DNA from: a bacterium
GTDB taxonomy: Bacteria; Actinomycetota; Acidimicrobiia; Spongiisociales; Spongiisociaceae
Reading direction: 5' to 3'
DNA: 32,551 nt
Assembly (NCBI GenBank): GCA_028821265.1
Contig: JAPPGU010000048.1
Location: forward strand, 1 to 32,551
Under the pieces are notes generated by a model. It searched no databases. It worked only from the letters and a program-made list of their open reading frames with translations, and was not told the origin of the DNA. Every line of letters starts with the position of its first letter. Within the stretch, counting starts at the first letter, position 1. Both the position numbers and the translations under genes were made by a program. Below, one piece after another: positions 30,841-32,551 of this stretch.

Positions 30841-32188
30841 GTCGGCTGTCTTCTACCGCAGCCCCGGCGACGAGTACCCCCTCTTCGTCCGGGCCAGAGG
30901 TTGCCGGCTCTGGGACGACACCGGTCACGAGCTGGTGGACCTGACCAGCGGTGTCTCGGGAGCGGCCATCATCGGCCAGGGCCGGGAGGACGTCGCCCGA
31001 GCGATGGCCGAGCAGGTGAGGCGCGTCTCCTACATGCACACCGTGGCCGGGACGAACCTCGCGCAGGAGCAGCTGGCGGCCAGGCTGGCGGACTTGGCTC
31101 CCGAGGGCACGGACCGGGTCATGTTCAGTTCGGGGGGTAGCGAGGCCAACGAGATCGCCCTACGTATCGCCCGCCAGTATCACCTGGCGCGCGGCGAACC
31201 CTCCAGGTGGAAGGTCGTGAGCCTGGCGCCGAGCTATCACGGCGCCACCGCCGGCGCCCTGTCGATGACCGGTCGTTGGGACATCAGCCGGAGCTACGCG
31301 CCCTACCTGTTCAGGACCTGCAAGGTCCCCGCCCCGGTCACGTACCGAGGTCCCTACCGCGATCTGGCGCCTGAGGAGATGGCGACCCGGGCCGCCGGCG
31401 CGCTGGCCTCCGCCATCGAGAGCGAGGGACCCGACTCCGTCTCCGCCTTCATCGCCGAGCCGATCGCTCTGTCCACCGGAATGGCGGTCCCGCCGGACGG
31501 CTACTGGCACCTCGTCCGCGACGTGTGCGACAGCTACGGCGTCCTCTTCATCGCGGACGAGATCGTCACCGGCATGTGGCGCACCGGTCGCTTTCTGGCA
31601 CTCGACCATGCCGGCGTGTCGGCAGACATCACCACCCTGGCCAAGGGCTTGGGAGCGGGCTACGCCCCGCTGGGCGCCACCCTGATCAGGGGCTCGGTTG
31701 CCGACACCATCGCTACGGAGAACCGCCGGATGGCCGAGGTCCACACCTACAGCGGGAGCGCCCAGTCCTGCGCGGTGGGCCTGGCGGTGCTGGACATCAT
31801 CGAAGAGGACGGGTTGGTGGAGCAGGGCGCGAAGAAGGGCGAGCTGCTGGCGGACCTGCTGGCCGACGAGATTGAGGATCTCCCCTGGGTGGGTGACGTT
31901 CGCGGCCGCGGGCTCCTTCGGGGGATCGAACTGGTGGCTGACAGGCAACGGCGAACTCCCCTACAGGACCGGGCCGCGGTCGGCACGGCACTCCCCGAGG
32001 CCATGTGGCGGCGCGGGTTCCTCTCCCGGGCGATGCGCCACGGAAGCGCCCTGGTCGGTGACGTGATCACCGTCGCCCCGGCGCTCACGATCGAGATCGA
32101 TGACCTCGAGAGGGGCATCCTCGCGCTACGCTCCTCGATCCTGGAACTCGGCCCGACCTGGGACGATCCGGTCCCCGACGAGTCATGA
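30827..32188 (+). CDS. Class III PLP-dependent aminotransferase
   Basis: 453 residues of the omega-amino acid/acetylornithine/GABA aminotransferase fold. Visible: SGGSEANE at 102-109, YHGAT at 137-141, Asp244 in IADEI contacting the PLP nitrogen, and PLP-binding Lys273 (TTLAKGLGAGYAPLGA). It transfers a terminal amino group, for example from beta-alanine, GABA or a diamine, to a keto acid. The ATG at 30827 overlaps the M20 gene by 14 nt, and the stop overlaps the phosphorylase ATG (ATGA), so all three are coupled. Glutamate-1-semialdehyde aminomutase is less likely given the context. Confidence 0.9.
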   Translation: MVGDRSAVFYRSPGDEYPLFVRARGCRLWDDTGHELVDLTSGVSGAAIIGQGREDVARAMAEQVRRVSYMHTVAGTNLAQEQLAARLADLAPEGTDRVMFSSGGSEANEIALRIARQYHLARGEPSRWKVVSLAPSYHGATAGALSMTGRWDISRSYAPYLFRTCKVPAPVTYRGPYRDLAPEEMATRAAGALASAIESEGPDSVSAFIAEPIALSTGMAVPPDGYWHLVRDVCDSYGVLFIADEIVTGMWRTGRFLALDHAGVSADITTLAKGLGAGYAPLGATLIRGSVADTIATENRRMAEVHTYSGSAQSCAVGLAVLDIIEEDGLVEQGAKKGELLADLLADEIEDLPWVGDVRGRGLLRGIELVADRQRRTPLQDRAAVGTALPEAMWRRGFLSRAMRHGSALVGDVITVAPALTIEIDDLERGILALRSSILELGPTWDDPVPDES

Positions 32189-32551
32189 GCACCTTCGACA
32201 AATCGGCTATCGACAAGGACGCACGGCAGTACGCCACGCGGATCAGGCGCGGAGACGTGGGCCGCTACGTGCTCCTACCGGGAGACCCGGCCCGGGTCGA
32301 TCGGATCGCGAACCATCTCGACGATGTCGAACCGGTGGCGGACAGCCGGGAGTTCCGGACGATCACGGGCAGGTACCGGGACATCGAGGTCAGCGCCACG
32401 TCCACCGGCGTCGGGTGCCCCTCCGCCTCCATTGCCGTCGAAGAACTGGTGAACGCCGGTGCCACCCACCTGATCAGGGTGGGCAGCACCGCAGGCATCC
32501 AGCCCGGAATCAGGACGGGAGACATCGTCATCAACACCGGGGTGCTCCGCA
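32185..32551 (+). CDS. udp: Uridine phosphorylase-like protein (partial, 3' end outside window)
   Basis: The first 122 residues are present. They show YVLLPGDPARVDRIA (phosphate binding), SREFRT, STGVGCPSASIAVEEL and IRVGSTAGIQPGIRTGDIVI, matching enterobacterial uridine phosphorylase in order and spacing. The reaction is uridine plus phosphate to uracil and ribose-1-phosphate; other hexameric nucleoside phosphorylases remain possible. The ATG overlaps the aminotransferase stop. It is a different protein from the phosphorylase cut by the left edge: the aligned N-termini share little beyond GDPAR. Confidence 0.85.
   Translation, partial: MSTFDKSAIDKDARQYATRIRRGDVGRYVLLPGDPARVDRIANHLDDVEPVADSREFRTITGRYRDIEVSATSTGVGCPSASIAVEELVNAGATHLIRVGSTAGIQPGIRTGDIVINTGVLR

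Noticed and set aside
1-32551. A mobile element, phage or toxin-antitoxin/defence island
   Set aside because: No transposase, integrase, phage or nuclease gene, no terminal repeats or tRNA-associated attachment site; base composition looks even throughout.

Overview
The window is high-GC DNA with dense, often overlapping genes, many GTG starts and lipoproteins with Ala/Thr/Pro 'ATTAAP' linkers. An actinobacterial-type inositol-1-phosphate synthase is present. Together these suggest an actinobacterium, plausibly of the Acidimicrobiia and possibly an uncultured marine or host-associated lineage. That placement is inferred from gene content and style, not from a marker gene. No rRNA, tRNA, insertion sequence, phage gene or CRISPR array is visible. 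Almost everything is transport and catabolism of small nitrogen- or nucleoside-containing molecules.

Region 1 (1-12601) is nucleoside and methylthioadenosine (MTA) salvage. A leftward operon reads mtaD-like deaminase, cupin_5 protein, two SDRs, an ABM-type monooxygenase, a fused class II aldolase/short-chain dehydrogenase, and a nucleoside phosphorylase cut by the left edge. Divergently, 48 bp away, lie mtnA and a four-gene BMP-family nucleoside ABC importer. Import, deamination, phosphorolysis, isomerisation, aldol cleavage and aldehyde redox are all represented. The best reading is a deaminative version of the DHAP-shunt type of MTA/5'-deoxynucleoside salvage. A LysR regulator closes the block, convergent with the importer and sharing a CTAG at the stop codons.

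Region 2 (12602-19037) starts with ino1, divergent from the LysR gene, followed by a 348-bp gap. Then comes a tightly coupled cluster: a THI5/ThiY-like lipoprotein, a ThiX-like permease, a ThiZ-like ATPase, an unusual amidohydrolase and TenA. It resembles the Bacillus system that salvages base-degraded thiamine pyrimidine. Here the amidohydrolase is of the deaminase-like subtype, TenA has Asn where the pyrimidine-binding Asp44 normally is, and I see no TPP riboswitch.

Region 3 (19038-23835) holds a solitary DUF1989 protein and a cytoplasmic DMSO/biotin-sulfoxide-reductase-type molybdoenzyme on the minus strand, then a divergent GMC flavoprotein oxidoreductase.

Region 4 (23836-32551) is a complete peptide/opine/nickel-type ABC importer: a Tat lipoprotein binding protein, two permeases and two ATPases. 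An M20 amidohydrolase, a class III aminotransferase and a uridine-phosphorylase-like gene cut by the right edge follow, overlapping or closely spaced. This looks like uptake and breakdown of an amide- or N-acyl-linked amine, possibly tied to pyrimidine catabolism.
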